Positions 53,874 through 64,000 of a stretch of 64,000 bases of DNA are shown in pieces. Position numbers and translations under genes: made by a program. Position 1 is the first letter of the stretch. Each line of letters opens with the position of its first letter. The stretch spans positions 62,001 through 126,000 of the forward strand of contig MU623426.1 in the NCBI GenBank assembly GCA_025201765.1, given 5' to 3'. The stretch is from Daldinia sp. FL1419. Its lineage: Eukaryota > Ascomycota > Sordariomycetes > Xylariales > Hypoxylaceae. A model generated the notes under the pieces. That model did no database searches and was not told the origin of the DNA. It worked only from the letters and a program-made list of their open reading frames with translations.

Positions 53874-55508
53874 TTAGATGGCGGTAACCTTAACGGTAAC
53901 GCCTTCCTTTGGTCGTAGAACTAGTCGCCACATCTTCCACTCTTCTGGGTCGGGTGTGTCGAAGTCACGCTTGAACTCGTACATGCTGAGCAAGCAGCAT
54001 AGTAGAATCTTCATTTCAATCTCGGCAAACTTGCGGCCTATGCAACCGCGAGGGCCTTGAAGGAAAGTCATAAAAGCGTTGGTGGTGAAGGTCTTCGGTA
54101 GGTTATCCCATCGATCCGGGTCGAATTGATCTGCGGTAGGACCCCAGTACATCGGTAACCGGTTGATGGCGTTGGCGAGCACATAGATGACACTTCCTCC
54201 GGGAACCTTGTACGGGCCAAGTTGGTCATCTGCAATTGACTGTCGCACTGTCATGGGGATAGGAGGGATGTATCGTAGGGATTCACGACAGACATTGTCG
54301 AGGTAAGGCAGCTTGTCGGGATCAGCATCGGCAATTGCCTCAGGGTTGAAGCGAGACTCTTTGTCAAAAAGGAACGGCATGAAGTCCTTGATCTCTTCAC
54401 GGAGACGGGATTGGATTTCGGGATGGGTGGATAGCAAGTGAATAGTCCAAGCTACGCCAGTCGCGGTAGTATCATGGCCAGCACCCAAGAAAGTCATGAT
54501 CTGGTCGCGCATAGTCTCGAAGGAAAGACCAGCTTCTCCCATAGCCTTCATTTTCTTGTTATCACGAGCGATAAGAGCTATAATGTCTTTGCCACCGGTG
54601 TTGTTCTCTGCTTGCTCTTGCTTCTCGGTGATAATCTCAGTGGCCTTGTCAAGGATAATGTTTCGGGAAGTCCGCATATCCCGGTTCATCTTGGACGGAA
54701 TATACTTTGAGGCCGGGATGAAGGCTTGGATTCCGTGCATGATACGAGACCCGATATCAAAAGCGAAAACCAGACGATAAGCCTCACGAATAGGGGTTTC
54801 TGGGTGTCGGAGAGAGTTGATGTCGTATCCAAAGCCGGCGCTGCCAATGATATCCAACGTAGTTCGGTTGAGCCACTCGAGAACCTCAAATGACTTGGTC
54901 GTGACTCCTTCGGCAGTCATCTCCTCGCGCCAGCACTTGGCCAAAAGGAGCGATTTCTCCCAAAATACAGGGGCAAGAGCGCGGATAGACTGAATTGAGA
55001 AGCCCGGGGCGAGAGATTTGCGCTGATGCACATGTTCTTGACCCTCGGCGAGTAAGACGCCCTCTCCCAGAATGCGGACCATCCAAAGCTTAGCGCGAAC
55101 GGGCTTGGGGTAGTTGTAGGGGTTCTTGACAGTCATTTGCTTCAGAGCTTCATCGTCGGCAACAGAGAGACGCTCCGCTCCAAAAGGAAAGAAGTATCTG
55201 ATGATAGGACCGTGCTCCTGGTGCCATTTTCGCTGTGGCACACCGCATTCTTGAGTGATGATGTCGAAGAACTGTCCCCAAAGAGGGAAGCCAGGTACCG
55301 TCGGGACATGTCTTAGTTCGGATACATAGAAGGGAAATATCCAGCTTAGCCAGACGACGACATAGAGAGGAATCACAACGGCCAAAGACGTTGCGATGGT
55401 AGAACCAATAGGTAGTTCGGCATGGCGCGCGTATAAGAACGAGGCGGCCGCGGTCGCCGCCAGGACCGGCGTCATGGTGACTTTAGACATATTGGAGGGG
55501 AATGTCAA
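53874..55508 (-). CDS. Cytochrome P450 (second, CYP4-clan-like)
   Basis: Intronless, 544 residues. The N-terminus has two or three hydrophobic segments (PVLAATAAASFLYARHAELP, then IATSLAVVIPLYVVVWLSWI), longer than the single anchor of most P450s. Motifs: I-helix FLGAGHDTTATGVAW, K-helix ESLRY, meander FDPDRWDNLP, haem loop FLQGPRGCIGRKFAE (Cys about 489). GAGHDTTA and QGPRxCIG are typical of fungal P450s related to the CYP4 clan and several secondary-metabolism families. It is not a close paralogue of the CYP52-like gene at 49547. The substrate is unknown. A Met at residue 7 could be an alternative start. Confidence 0.9.
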   Translation of the reverse strand: MTFPSNMSKVTMTPVLAATAAASFLYARHAELPIGSTIATSLAVVIPLYVVVWLSWIFPFYVSELRHVPTVPGFPLWGQFFDIITQECGVPQRKWHQEHGPIIRYFFPFGAERLSVADDEALKQMTVKNPYNYPKPVRAKLWMVRILGEGVLLAEGQEHVHQRKSLAPGFSIQSIRALAPVFWEKSLLLAKCWREEMTAEGVTTKSFEVLEWLNRTTLDIIGSAGFGYDINSLRHPETPIREAYRLVFAFDIGSRIMHGIQAFIPASKYIPSKMNRDMRTSRNIILDKATEIITEKQEQAENNTGGKDIIALIARDNKKMKAMGEAGLSFETMRDQIMTFLGAGHDTTATGVAWTIHLLSTHPEIQSRLREEIKDFMPFLFDKESRFNPEAIADADPDKLPYLDNVCRESLRYIPPIPMTVRQSIADDQLGPYKVPGGSVIYVLANAINRLPMYWGPTADQFDPDRWDNLPKTFTTNAFMTFLQGPRGCIGRKFAEIEMKILLCCLLSMYEFKRDFDTPDPEEWKMWRLVLRPKEGVTVKVTAI

Positions 55509-57300
55509 AGGCAGTAAAACGACGGTTGTAGCGGTAAAGACCTACAGCCCAAACCCAAGGGGAAGAGGGGGTATATGAGAATAAACTCTTGTGTGAGGAT
55601 GTGGACAATGCCAGACTGCTGACCGGGGTTCATACGATCGACAAGAGTGCTATTATATAGATAGGCGAATGGGGGCTCGCTGAAATATGCGATGATGCCA
55701 TGTTGGAAGAAGGCGTGTAAGACAACGTCTAAGCAGGGCCCACGTATTCCCGAGGTACGTATTTTGCTATAGGGGGTAGTCGAGATTAGGATAAAGGACT
55801 TATCCAGTGAGCCGGGTTAGATCCGAGAACTAGGTTCATAAGCATAACTAGTCCAGAACTTGGTCTATTCAGCCCGCAATCTCGGGTCAGCACCTGAAGT
55901 ATGTGTGACGTCGATCTTTGCAATTATCGACCTTGCGCGTCGTTAGGTTTGAATACCCACGAGCCGAATATACTAAGCCGTAGATGTCAGGGCGCTGCAG
56001 AAGCATATACGATGTGTAGCCGAACCGTCGATAACGCTATTGTAGTTTAGATCCGTAGCCGTTTTGTGGGTAACCGTAGCTAGATACACGTAGCAATATC
56101 GCCGAACGGATCCGGTAGTCAGCTATCCCGGGCTCTAGGCGCTAGGATACTCCACTCCCTCGTAGTACTATTTAAGTGAGCGGCACTAGAGGATAAGTTT
56201 TCTTGAATGGTAATTACCACTGACGTAAGGCCTCTCTTGTTATTTCGGAATACGTCGAAGGGAATGCCCGAATCATTCACAGCCTTGGCTTGACGATGTT
56301 TCGGCCAACGACGGCGAAAATATGGTAAAAATCTTGACAATGAACTCCTTAGCCGTTTACCAAGGTCAGCTGGACACGAAAAATCTAGACTGATGAGCTC
56401 TTATCGGGCAGAACGCGGGGGGGCGATAATTATTTCGACTTGACTGGGCTTGGAGTATGGTGGTGTGCGTGCGCGCGTGTGTGTGGGCAAATTACTGGTT
56501 TTTCTCTCTCTCCTTGGATGGAACAAGCAAGGGTAGTTGTAATCACATGCATGCAACCTTCCCACGGTGACTTAATCAGCATATCCATGGCATGCATGCC
56601 AGATACATGGCATATACATACCAGACACTGTTCAAAGTAAGACATATTATTAGCCTCCAAAGGCCTAAACGAGAAAAGGAATTGGTTGATACATACCTTT
56701 CCAAGGTACTTGAAAGCCACGTAGTCAAGCCGGGCGGGTTTTGTCCGAGACTATGTAATTATACGTATCCACAATACTTTGGCTGTTAGGATTTTTGTTT
56801 TGATAATTCCATCTTCTAGACCGTAAAAATTGCACTGGTTTACTTGCAATTGGAATTAAAAGCAATTGTGTAACCACACCATCGTTCCGTGTTCCTTGTG
56901 GGGTACCTAATATAGAGTCGACCATTTCCCAGAAATAGAAGGGTAACCTACTTCGACCAAGCAGATCAGAGCAGGCCGGAGCAAGCTGGAGCAAGCTGGG
57001 AGCTAATCCTTACTAACTCTGCTAATTCTTGAGTTCATTGACTTTGTTAGTTCGACTTATCCGTTTTCTACCGTTGATTATTGTAGACTAGTTCCCTTAG
57101 TCGACGCGGTATGACATCGATCACTTAATCTCTATCCAGATCACCGGGCGCTTATAATAATATCGACCTTCTCCGGCTTCAATCCTCGTGACAGAAGCCA
57201 GACGTCTTTCATCAGATCTCATCGTGCAGTATCACGACAGTTAGGCTTCCTGGCTGGCCTCGTCGACCGCTTTTACCATTGTCCTATTATTTAATTAGCC
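55509..57300. other. 1.8-kb divergent intergenic region P450 / elongase
   Basis: Should hold both promoters. Includes a GTGCGTGCGCGCGTGTGTGTG stretch (about 56463-56483), the CATGCATGCAACC/GGCATGCATGCC pair (56546-56600) and a GGAGCAAGCT direct repeat near 56980. No gene was seen. Confidence 0.4.
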
Positions 57301-58393
57301 ATGTCTTTTGACTCCAACCTGTCTTTCAAGGCCTCGCCCGGCGTGATCAAGATCGCGCCGTGGCAGGCTCTTGACAAGCTTTGGATGTCCGTTACTGGAC
57401 ACCATGCCAACGAATTTAGGTTCAAGGAAGGAGTCACTCCGATGTCGACATTGACCGAGACCGTGGGCATGATCGTCCTGTATCTCGTTGTCATCTTTGG
57501 CGGCCGGGAGTTTATGCGCAACCGGGAGCCGCTCAAGTTGAACGGTTTATTCAAGGCTCACAACTTGTTCTTGACACTTTTGAGTGGTGGGCTTCTCGTT
57601 CTCTTCATTGAGCAACTGGCCCCGACCATCTGGAAGCACGGCCTCTACGCGAACATCTGCGGCGCAGATGGCTGGACCGACGAGCTCGTAACACTCTACT
57701 ATGTGAGTATCTGAAGATCGATCCCAAACCACGGTAAAAATTCTAACCTGGGCCAGCTCAACTACATCACCAAATACATCGAGCTTATTGATACTGTGTT
57801 CTTGATGGTCAAGAAGAAGCCTCTTACCTTCCTCCACACTTACCACCATCCTGCAACCGCACTGCTATGCTATACCCAGCTAATCGGCCACACGTCGGTC
57901 TCGTGGGTCCCGATTACGCTTAACCTGACCGTCCACGTTGTTATGTACTGGTACTACTTCCAGAGCGCCCGAGGTGTCAAGGTCTGGTGGAAGGAGTGGA
58001 TTACCCGAATGCAGATTGCCCAGTTCATTCTCGATCTCGGTAAGGCCCTAAAGTGATTGCACCTTTCAAGAAGAGACGCTAATGCCGACGACAGGATTTG
58101 TTTACTTTGCATCTTGGGACTACTTTGCTAGCGCCCACGCTCCGTATCTGCCGCATGTGGGGCGCTGCGCGGGCGAGCCTTTTGCAGCTGTCTGTGGATG
58201 CCTCATCTTGAGCTCGTATCTGGTCCTCTTCATCATGTTTTACATTGCCACATACAAGAAGGCTTCTTCCCGCAGGGCCAATAAGAAGTCTGACAAGGCA
58301 GCAGTGTCATCCATGAAGCAGAGCGCGGCTAAGGTAGCCGACAGCTGCAGCGGAGTGGAACACATGAACAGCTCACTTGTCGCCAGAAAGTGA
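57301..58393 (+). CDS. ELO-family very-long-chain fatty acid elongase
   Basis: ELO proteins catalyse the condensing step of fatty-acid elongation in the ER, feeding sphingolipid synthesis. Exons 57301-57702, 57757-58039 and 58095-58393 (984 nt) give 327 residues. The histidine box HTYHH lies in KKKPLTFLHTYHHPATALLC (about residue 161); KYIELIDTVFLMVKKKPLT before it and NLTVHVVMYWYYFQSARG after it are the other ELO signatures. About seven membrane segments are predicted by eye. The C-terminus is Lys/Ser-rich and cytosolic. The position of the residues and the ascomycete context fit the yeast ELO2/ELO3 type (C18-C26), but chain-length preference is inferred. Confidence 0.92.
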
Positions 58394-60849
58394 TGGTCTG
58401 TCAGCTTTGCCTATCTAAGCCTATCGCTTCGATACCTGCATAGGCAGTGGATACCTGACCGTAAACCTGTCAGGTCTTTTTAAGGTCCAGAAGGGGAAAG
58501 GGAGCGTGGTCCTGGGCGGATGGCGTCGGCGTCCCTGTCTATCGTTTAAACCTAATGAAAATGTATAATTCTTGGTTTTATCTAATGTACCTATCCTTGT
58601 ACTCGCGAATTATGTAGTCTAGCGTTGTCAGGAAGAATTTCATAACATTAATGAGAAAGAAATGATTTTCAAAACAAAGCAAAGAAGCCCAGATCGAATT
58701 ACCGTCGTTGAAAAAAAAAAAAGGAAAAAGAAAAGCAGGGGTGTTCCTGTAATGTTGACGTGAAGTTGAAAAAGAGGCGTGATGGCCAAGAGAACTAGCC
58801 AAGAAAGATTAGCCAAGAAAGATTAGCCAAGAGAATTGGCAGGGCGGAAATCTCCCTCATCCTTGTCACTTTCTCCCCCAACTTGGCGATGTACCTGCTA
58901 CAGACCCGCCAATTTAGCTTGTTCGTTTTCTCAGTCTATTTTCCGAATTTACCAATCACTTTTCAGAGATATGAGCAATGTACTGAGTACATTCCTTCCA
59001 CGGACAATAATCAAGGAACAAAGGCATTCATTTACAGGGGATCTTCAGCCTCTCTTGCGGACCCTGTCCTAATTAATCCACTCAAGGCACGTAATCTGTT
59101 AAATCCGATCTCTATCGCACAATTCCCATCCCCAAATGGTCGATAAGTATTAGGTACACTCTCTTCGCTTCTGCGAGTTTCACAAGCTCCAATGTTACGA
59201 GATGTTTAGGTACTTTCCTTCTACCTCCTCCCACCCAATCATAACCCAACTACCGATCCTAGTAACAAACTAACCCGAATTTCGATCTTTGGTACCTTAA
59301 ATACGTTACATACCGGGCCGTAAGTGGGAAATATCCGCTTCTCCTTTACGTGATCGAGATCGATCGATGATACCCTACAGTATGTAAATCATAATGGTCA
59401 CATTATTATATGGTAGGTACCTTCAATTTTTATATATATTGCTTTGTAATACTAATTTTTTTATTTACTTCCCCGCGGGCACAGCAGTTATTCTATAATG
59501 AATTGTAAATTTCCCTTATTAAAACTATGTATTTTTAGATCCGTTATGGTTTGCCTTAAGTGTACGCCTTTTACTTCATGCACGTCACAATTACTACGTC
59601 ACACAAAATTTTAATGTGCCGCATAACTTGACTAAATATAATTTTTTTTCCCTCTGGGTACTTTTTTATCCGATAAGACTTCCAATGTTTCAGCCAGTAT
59701 CCAATACGCTAAGCAGATTCCCATACCTAAAGTAGTTAGCTCGGCGTCATATACCGATGGTTTTAAGAGAAAGATCCTACGCTTGCAAGGCGCTATTCTA
59801 GACTACCGGGGACTCCTCAGCCCGAGCCTAACGAAAAGGAAAGGAGAAAAAGAATCTTATCTTAATATACCTAGGTACTTACCCACATGTGACGGCGATG
59901 TACCCTGTGCCGTATTATTCGTATTAGTTAGTATGAGAAGGATTTTAAGTACTTTTGCAAGAGAGGAGACTTATGGGTAACTTGACATTCGTCGTATACC
60001 CAGAGATAGATGGGATAGATATACTTTCTTACGCGCTCTCCGAACTTCCGAGGGTAACAATAACTTGATTTCAGGTGGAAAATATCTTAGTAAAAGCTTC
60101 TGAGACATGTCTGGACCCTCCAGGGCATCCAATGCTTGGGGATATCGGGTAGGCCTAAGGGATTGTCCAATATCCAAGGACCAACACAGCGTCACCCTAT
60201 TCGTTTTTCCCCACAAAGAGCACGTTCGTTTACTTGACTCGGAACTACTTACAACATTGACTTGGCTACATTGACTTGGCTAGATCGTGGGGATTTCTCC
60301 CAGTTTGGATATCGCTGATTCATTGACTAATCGTTCCGTTCTCCTAAATTCAGATTTGACAATCACTGCCTATTTTGACGTGTCATTTCCTAGTCTGAGT
60401 GCTAACGAACAGGTAAAGTAGCGTAGCTTACTACCTAACTGCTGTTGCGTATGAAATACTACCTAATAGCAGGGAAAGGGGTTCCGCTCGTCACGGAACG
60501 CAGCGGTGGGAACCCAGAGGCGTCTTATCTCATACTCCGTTGCTAGCTACCATACAGCTTGGGCTAGACCGTGGCATCCTTCGTCCCAATGATATCACAA
60601 TCTGGGGCGTGGGTTAGGCTGCTTTCCGCCTTTCAGCTGGGCTTTCCCAACATATATGTGTGCGAGAACGTTACGGACACATGCCGTATCTTGTGAAACC
60701 ATTGCATGATATTACCGATCTAGCGCAAAGAAAATATGTTGACATTTCATGCCAATCTTTCATACCAGTAGGAAAGAATAATAACCTGCCTACAATTAGA
60801 CTTCGACTTTTACAACCTGCAGAATTTCCTTTGTCCACCTTCAACCAAG
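58394..60849. other. 2.5-kb intergenic region
   Basis: Contains a tandem repeat at 58785-58840, an A-run near 58710 and ACCTAGGTACTTACC at 59869-59883. Small frames (58836-59146, 59783-59980, 60660-60881) have no recognisable features. No gene is supported. Confidence 0.4.
58785..58840. repeat. GCCAAGA(A/G)A... tandem repeat, 4 copies
   Basis: Four units of 13-14 bp (GCCAAGAAAGATTA and variants GCCAAGAGAACTA, GCCAAGAGAATTG) followed by GC. No role assigned. Confidence 0.9.
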
Positions 60850-62017
60850 ATGTCGACGACTTACATCCTGGGCTCTATTAACCAGAGTCGTGGATCAACT
60901 TATGACTTCTCATCGGAGGGTCCCCTCGCTGAGATACAACCGTCTAAGCCCTCTATCTCAAACGTCGTCTACCCTCACCTAACATGGTCGACACTCTGGT
61001 TTACGCTACTATGTTTTTTCGTCGTCCTAAACATCAAGAATATGCCATTTATGTGGCATGTAAGTAACTCCCACATCACCTCTCTCCCATCGCACGAATA
61101 GCTAACATGTGCTCCAGCTTCGACTGGTTAATGCTTTCCGTTTTATCTTACGAACACAGCGGCCCGCCGTGCCGCTTAAGCCCACTCACATCTTCCAGCC
61201 TATCATTACGACTTCTACAGCACAGCTCATGGAAATCGACTTCAACATGCATAAATCTAATTCGTCGTATTTTTCAGACGTTGATATCGCACGAACTCAC
61301 CTAGTTTGCACATTATTTGCGAAGGGCATTGAGCAGATGCGCGGCGGAACCGCTGCTTACACTGGGTCTAAGAAGCCCGTTTTTGGCCTCGCGCTCGGCG
61401 CGGTATCATGCAACTTTAAACGCGAATTACGTCCATACGAAGAGTTCGAAATGTGGTCTAAGATCCTATCTTGGGATGAGAAATGGATCTACATCGTAAC
61501 CCACTTCGTTCGCAAGGATGCCGCTAAACCAAAGAATTACTCGTTATATCCTGAGCAGTCGCCAAGCCAGAGCCGACGGAACAGTACTACAGCGTCGGAT
61601 GAGGACCTATTACGGCGCTCTAGCATTGACAGTGCATCTTCTAGCGGGAACAAGGTGGATGACGAGATCAAGCCGGAGAAACACATCTTCGCCACAGCCC
61701 TGAGCAAATGTGTTTTCAAATCCGGCCGTAAGACTGTGTCACCGGAGCTCATGCTCCAGATGTCCGGGCTATTACCGACCGGTAATCCCGAGATGAAGGA
61801 ATTTGACGAGGCCACACTGCGGGACATTGAGGCCCAGAGACAAAAGGGTCTCGAAACTGCACAATTACTTGCTGGCCAGACCCAACAAAACCTCGAGGCT
61901 GAGTTCGCGGGGGCGGACTGCGAGGCCCTGGGCAGGCACACGGACGGGGCAGGCATTGTTGGAGTAGTCAACACTCTCCTGCAGCTCGCGCGGTTGAAAA
62001 AGACGCAAATATTATGA
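60850..62017 (+). CDS. THEM6-like hotdog thioesterase-family protein
   Basis: Exons 60850-61059 and 61118-62017 (1110 nt) give 369 residues. A membrane segment (WSTLWFTLLCFFVVLNI, about 46-62) is followed by the family string NIKNMPFMWHLRLVNAF, rebuilt across the intron. The hotdog core includes the SxxxxxDFNMHKSNSSYFSDVD motif, corresponding to the D..MH.NNS.Y block of 4HBT_2/THEM6 proteins, then FKRELRPYEEFEMWSKILSW and KWIYIVTHFVRKD. Between the core strands lies a Ser/Arg-rich disordered insert (SQSRRNSTTASDEDLLRRSS). The C-terminus is helical. The substrate is unknown; membrane-anchored acyl-CoA or acyl-lipid hydrolysis is a family-based guess. Confidence 0.85.
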
Positions 62018-64000
62018 TCATCCCCTGTCACCTCTCATTGTCATCAACGGTAATTACGGTGGCGTTTTTGCGATACATACCTACATAAGATGCGTTACCC
62101 CTATACAGCCTATACCTACAGCCCACACAGCTACAAGCTTCTTCATTATTATATCGTATCCCTAGCATACCACACCCATACATACCTACACATATACAAA
62201 TGTAGTTTAAAGTATAATGAGCTAATATTATACATACCTTATAATGTATGTAACATAACATCACATAACATTAAAAAACTTGGTTCCTTTCGCGTGACTG
62301 GTCATCTTGAGACACATCTACGGGGTCGCACACACGCACACAAGTGAGTCTATTGCGTATACTGGTAATCTTAATACGAGATGACCCCCAACCTTATCTC
62401 GCAAATGGAGAGGCTTGGATCGACCACACAGGTCGCGTGCACGCGTTCAGTAAACAGGGTGAAACAAATACCGATTTGTAAGCGGCCTATACGTCGCTAT
62501 TCCCGGATCTGAAGTTTTCAGGGTAGCTATGTGGAATGTATCTACTTTCTCCTTCGTCCCTTGAGACAGCAAGTTAGGGGTATGCTATAAGGAGAACTTG
62601 GGTGTTAGGGAGAGCCCAACCACCTAGGTAACCCAGTAGTTATTTTATCTCAACAACTACTACCCGTGAGACAAGAGGTTGACTTTACTACCAATCTATT
62701 CGAGCTATCGACCCAAGGAGCTGAATAGTAATCACTTTTCGGCTGTACTTTCTATAGTCTAGTCTATCCACAGACTACCGATGTAGGGCCTCGCAAAACA
62801 CAGTACCTAAACAAGCATAGAATAAACATGGTAAATAGATAAGCATCCCTTCCCTGGCATGCAGTAATCTCAACGAACTCGCAGTAGTGGCGAACAGAAC
62901 CGTGGTAGCACCTGTGAGATATCTCAACGGTAATAGATTGGTGGAATTACGGTTCTCTTTCTTGCCCTTTGGCTATTCTGGCTATTCTGGACTGCTCCAA
63001 GTTACTGCACGAAAGGACGGAAACTGACAGTACCGAGTACGATAGTGTCTTCTCGGCAAGCCACGTGGGTAAGTATACACATCATAACATCCCCTTCAAG
63101 TAAGACCTGAGGCTCCATTACTTATCTTTTTTTTTTTTTTTTTAACCTGGACGCTAGGGGAATATTTACATCATGTACTAGGTCGATTATGTTCCTTTCC
63201 CCCTCTTTTTCCTCGACCGGGCTGGTTGCGCTAGTCAGGTCGACTCGAGCTTATAAGCGAATATTACACGTTGGTTGCGCAATCTGGTAACGCGGGTATG
63301 CGGTAGCGCTATTCAACTGACGTACACGATCAATGTACTAGATACTTCCAGCTTTCACTAGAGTACTAGTGCTCTGATACCAATGCTACCAGTGCTACGG
63401 GGTGCTACTGTAGGTGCTACGAGGTACTAAAACGGGAAGAGAAAATACGCTAAAAGCTTGAATACCTCCGATACTCTGGTAAGTACCTACCTAGGTACCT
63501 ACCCAAGCTCCCAAGCTACCTAATGTAGCCCGGGAAGTGCCCAGGGTACCTGTGATACACGCATGAATATAATGCAAAGTACCTAAGCAAGAATAAGGGA
63601 TAAACCTCGAATGTCTATTCGAGCGGTACGTCTTGGATGTACTCCCGGGCTTCTTGTGGCTTGCAGTAGTGTAATTTAGTAGCACCCAGCAGTAACTTTC
63701 GGTTCACTCCACATCCGCTTCCTACCCACTTTACCCAATTCCAAGACGGCGGGCCGCAGATCTCTTTCCCCTTTAAGCTCCGATTCGTGATAGTTTTCAT
63801 CTATTATGTCTCTGCCTATCTTTGTTGTCTCTCTGGGTCCCCTGCTACCCTTACAAGTCTATTCGCCCTACTAGCAAAATCTTCTTAGCTTATTATTATT
63901 ATTATTACTATTTTTCGAGCTCCATAATCGCATAGCTTACTTAGATCAATCTCTTCAGCTCGTATCCACCGAATCCACAGCAACAGTAGGTGGGATCGAC
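62018..64000. other. 2-kb terminal intergenic region
   Basis: No gene recognised. Contains a T-run at 63128-63143, TACCTACCTAGGTACC near 63484-63499, repeated GTGCTAC words (63368-63425) and a TTATTATTATTATTAC run near 63892. Frames at 63491-63800 on the minus strand lack features; they may be the start of a gene beyond the window. Confidence 0.4.

Noticed and set aside
1..64000. tRNA, rRNA, CRISPR arrays, telomere repeats
   Set aside because: Scanned for B-box-like GGTTCGA contexts, long direct-repeat arrays and TTAGGG runs; none formed a convincing feature.

Overview
The window is nuclear DNA of a filamentous ascomycete, most likely a Sordariomycete. Three things point there. Genes are single transcription units on both strands with short introns of about 48-95 bp, GTAAGT/GTATGT-like donors and CTAAC-type branch sites. 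The proteins are fungal housekeeping families (Hrd3, Mic60, Sac1, a Rab5-class GTPase, an Sso1-type syntaxin, folylpolyglutamate synthase, ELO elongase). The spacers carry many copies of the TACCTAGGTA-type palindrome that is frequent in this class. I support 22 protein-coding genes (one cut by the left edge), two pseudogene relics, one foldback transposon and several simple repeats. Exon joins were worked out by hand from splice signals; every complete spliced model has a length divisible by three. No tRNA, rRNA or CRISPR array was recognised.

Layout. 1-8 kb is gene-dense: HRD3 (partial, -), a WDR89-like WD40 protein (+) whose stop lies 24 bp from that of FRG1 (-), a 2-oxoglutarate/Fe(II) dioxygenase (+), a DsbA/thioredoxin-fold mitochondrial protein (+) and a TMEM70/186/223-like mitochondrial membrane protein (+). 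8-12.3 kb is an AT-rich gene desert with three decayed copies of a short repeat. 12.3-16.2 kb holds two different folylpolyglutamate synthase genes, tail to tail; a protein kinase relic and a GMC alcohol oxidase follow to 19 kb. 20.5-28.1 kb holds MIC60 (-), a Rab5-class GTPase (-) and SAC1 (+). 29-35.5 kb holds a 1244-residue unnamed membrane-anchored protein (-) and an Sso1-type syntaxin (-). 38-41.5 kb holds a MEMO-family gene (-) and a small cysteine-rich protein gene (-) with a 553-bp foldback MITE in its promoter.

43.4-44.8 kb is a decayed SERAC1/SesB-type esterase, the class that often forms the effector domain of fungal NLR immune receptors. 45.4-58.4 kb looks accessory: an Ala/Ser-rich, probably GPI-anchored cell-wall protein with Kex2-like sites, a CYP52-like P450, a secreted protein built from three copies of one two-cysteine module, a second P450 and a fatty-acid elongase. 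A THEM6-like hotdog thioesterase lies at 60.8-62.0 kb.

Functional links are loose. HRD3, SAC1, Rab5, SSO1 and the elongase serve the endomembrane and lipid system; MIC60 and the two targeted proteins near 6-8 kb serve mitochondria. The best candidates for something undescribed are the triple-module secreted protein at 52.4 kb, the Kex2-site wall protein at 45.4 kb, and the two divergent FPGS genes. No complete defence or secondary-metabolite cluster is present.
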